From: Stephanodiscus triporus
Taxonomy: Eukaryota; Bacillariophyta; Thalassiosirophyceae; Thalassiosirales; Thalassiosiraceae
NCBI GenBank assembly: GCA_036939755.1
Contig: JALLAZ010000520.1
Coordinates: forward strand, 1-17,331
Reading direction: 5' to 3'
Length of the DNA stretch: 17,331 nt
A model generated the notes under the pieces. The model worked only from the letters and a program-made list of their open reading frames with translations, did no database searches and was not told the origin of the DNA. The stretch's first letter is position 1; each line of letters opens with the position of its first letter. The position numbers and the translations under genes are program-made. Shown here piece by piece: positions 16,367-17,331 of the stretch.

Positions 16367-16608
16367 AGGGAGAGAATCAGAATCCATCGACGCGTCGCGT
16401 CGTCGAGCGAGGGGGCGCGGGGGAAAACTCACGCGATGAGACCTGATTTCCTGACCCTGTAATCCCTGTAGTCCTTCACGGGACCATCCTCCGGGATGCT
16501 GACGAACGAATTCTCGGAATCGTTCCTTCTCATCCTGCCGGTGCTCCTGTTATTGTTTGTATTCGGCGAGTGCTCGGCGTCGTCGCTCGGCTGGGTCCTT
16601 GGCGCCAT
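14530..16608 (-). CDS. KCS: 3-ketoacyl-CoA synthase (FAE1/KCS-type fatty acid elongase), three exons
   Basis: Exons in transcript order: 16608-16433, 16200-14867 and 14747-14530 (introns 232 and 119 nt, both GTGAGT..CAG), giving 575 aa. The ATG at 16608 (MAPRTQPSDD) is the first in frame. The enzyme condenses malonyl-CoA with long-chain acyl-CoA in the first step of very-long-chain fatty acid elongation at the endoplasmic reticulum. An Asn/Ser-rich cytosolic head (aa 1-58) is followed by two membrane segments (about aa 66-90 and 150-163). The catalytic triad is complete: Cys309 in NLSGMGCGASL, His495 in FCIHAGGRAVID and Asn528 in NYGNTSSSSIWYE, with His-Asn spacing of 33 as in plant FAE1. FGSGFKC near the C-terminus is also conserved. 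It is somewhat longer than plant KCS (about 490-530 aa) because of the head. Its 3' end has decayed copies in the adjacent spacer. Confidence 0.95.
16211..16240. repeat. AAATG pentamer microsatellite, six units
   Basis: Six perfect AAATG units lie within intron 1 of the ketoacyl-CoA synthase, about 10 nt from its acceptor. On the transcript strand they read CATTT and probably serve as the pyrimidine-rich tract before CCGTCCACAG. Confidence 0.95.
16311..16354. repeat. AG dinucleotide microsatellite, about 22 units
   Basis: An uninterrupted AG run followed by GGGAGAGGGA variants, in intron 1 of the ketoacyl-CoA synthase. On the transcript it is a CT tract. Such runs are length-polymorphic and error-prone in assembly. 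Confidence 0.95.
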
Positions 16609-17090
16609 GGGGCGGGGGGGGCGGGTGCGATCTGCGATAAGATTCTGTGGAGTGGATGGAAGGAACCCGCCGTCGCTGGTGTTGAGGATAGAATATGTAG
16701 TACGATATTGGTAGGTACGACTAAGGGGCAAGTATGGTAATACGATATCGTAGATATCGTAACTAGGTAGAGTACAACATAGAGAGAGAGTGTGTGTAAG
16801 TACGTGGTCGACGACAACCTCACAGACGTCATCTTCTTCATCTGACGTAGACAATGAGAGTCACAGAGATGTATGTCTCCAGTTCTTCGTGGGGAGAAAT
16901 CCCACGGAAGGAGAAAAGAGTCTCCGGGCTTCCGAACAGTACGATAGAGTAGAACACAGGCCCCCCCCTACCTGGGGGGAGAATGGATGAAATCTTTACA
17001 AATAAATCCAAAAAAATCATCGCATCAACCCACAACGACCAAACGACGGACAACAGCGATAAAAGTAAAATTATAGAAAATCAAATCACG
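16609..17090. promoter_or_regulatory. Divergent spacer upstream of the ketoacyl-CoA synthase
   Basis: 482 nt between the synthase ATG (minus) and the Asp-rich frame (plus). It contains a G run at 16609-16621, the 12-nt perfect palindrome TACGATATCGTA at 16741-16752 followed by a second GATATCGTA, and a C-run/G-run hairpin at about 16961-16979. On the minus strand an open frame runs through from about 16854 into the synthase without an ATG, so it is probably leader. No other gene seen. Confidence 0.4.
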
Positions 17091-17331
17091 ATGTTATCCC
17101 CCCACGAAGATCTTTGGACGCCCGACCCCTCGTCTCACTCCGGGGACGACGACGATCATACCGACGACGAACTGCCTAGGTCCTCGTCGACGCAGCTGCA
17201 TCTGCCCTTCGACCCGGACATCGACATATGCGACGACGGCGACGACGACGACAACGACGACGACGACGACTTCGTCCGCGGCGGCGGCGACGGGGACGAC
17301 GACGTCGCCGTCGTCGCATATGTCGATGTCC
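17091..17331 (+). CDS. Start of an Asp-rich reading frame, cut by the window edge
   Basis: ATG at 17091 (MLSPHEDLWTPDPSSHSGDD) opens a frame of at least 80 codons that is still open at the edge. It is very acidic: runs of Asp around residues 21-25 and 45-58, then GGGDGDDD. No family is recognisable. The last 29 nt are the reverse complement of 17216-17244, so the true downstream sequence may be different if the contig folds back here. An A-rich leader (about 17000-17085) precedes the ATG. It could be an acidic N-terminal extension of a larger protein or a chance frame in GAC-repeat DNA. Confidence 0.4.
   Translation, partial: MLSPHEDLWTPDPSSHSGDDDDHTDDELPRSSSTQLHLPFDPDIDICDDGDDDDNDDDDDFVRGGGDGDDDVAVVAYVDV
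17216..17331. repeat. Inverted repeat, 29-nt perfect arms, ending at the window edge
   Basis: Arm 1 is 17216-17244 and arm 2 is 17303-17331; they are perfect reverse complements separated by 58 nt. The arms contain non-repetitive sequence (GGACATCGACATATGCG), so this is not merely a triplet repeat effect. Arm 2 stops at the last base of the window and could extend beyond. Confidence 0.93.

Noticed and set aside
16429..16854. Longer N-terminus for the ketoacyl-CoA synthase
   Set aside because: The frame is open upstream of 16608 but begins with a TTG; the only ATG before the family sequence is at 16608.

Overview
The window looks like nuclear DNA of a microalga, most likely a diatom or another stramenopile. 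It has dense, mostly intron-containing genes, short introns (67-232 nt) with GTGAGT/GTAAGT-type donors, GAC/GTC triplet repeats, and a characteristic gene mix: an OPR-like repeat protein with a RAP domain, an UNC93-like transporter, a plant/algal-type 3-ketoacyl-CoA synthase and a presenilin. The taxon is an inference; no marker gene fixes it. There is no sign of a bacterial, plastid or viral origin.

Layout: (1) 88-2850, minus strand, an intronless 920-aa helical-repeat/RAP protein, probably an organellar RNA factor. (2) 3339-5075, plus strand, a three-exon UNC93-like transporter. (3) 5141-7463, minus strand, an eight-exon APC-family (cationic amino acid transporter-like) permease that meets the UNC93 gene tail to tail 65 nt apart; it has a one-base frameshift in exon 3 and one GC-AG intron. 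(4) 7739-9632, plus strand, a five-exon protein with two tandem Nudix domains; a 263-nt stretch of the two domains is identical at DNA level although the flanks have diverged. (5) 9633-10964, no convincing gene: GTC-triplet low-complexity DNA and a few exon-like islands. (6) 10965-11888, minus strand, a secreted or membrane-anchored protein of unknown function. (7) 12075-13923, plus strand, presenilin with both catalytic aspartates and the PAL motif. (8) 13924-14529, a spacer built partly from fragments of its two neighbours: a nearly perfect 102-nt copy of the presenilin loop and decayed copies of the 3' end of the next gene. (9) 14530-16608, minus strand, a three-exon 3-ketoacyl-CoA synthase with an intact Cys-His-Asn triad. 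(10) 17091 to the edge, plus strand, the start of an Asp-rich reading frame that ends in a 29-nt inverted repeat exactly at the window end.

The genes do not form a pathway or an operon-like system. Four head-to-head pairs (2850/3339, 7463/7739, 11888/12075, 16608/17091) share spacers of 186-488 nt that may act as bidirectional promoters. The main interest is in genome dynamics: local gene-fragment duplication, a probable exon-confined gene conversion, two GC-AG introns, one of which has a GT-AG sister in a duplicated copy, and a fold-back sequence at the window edge. I did not find a clearly new multi-gene system.
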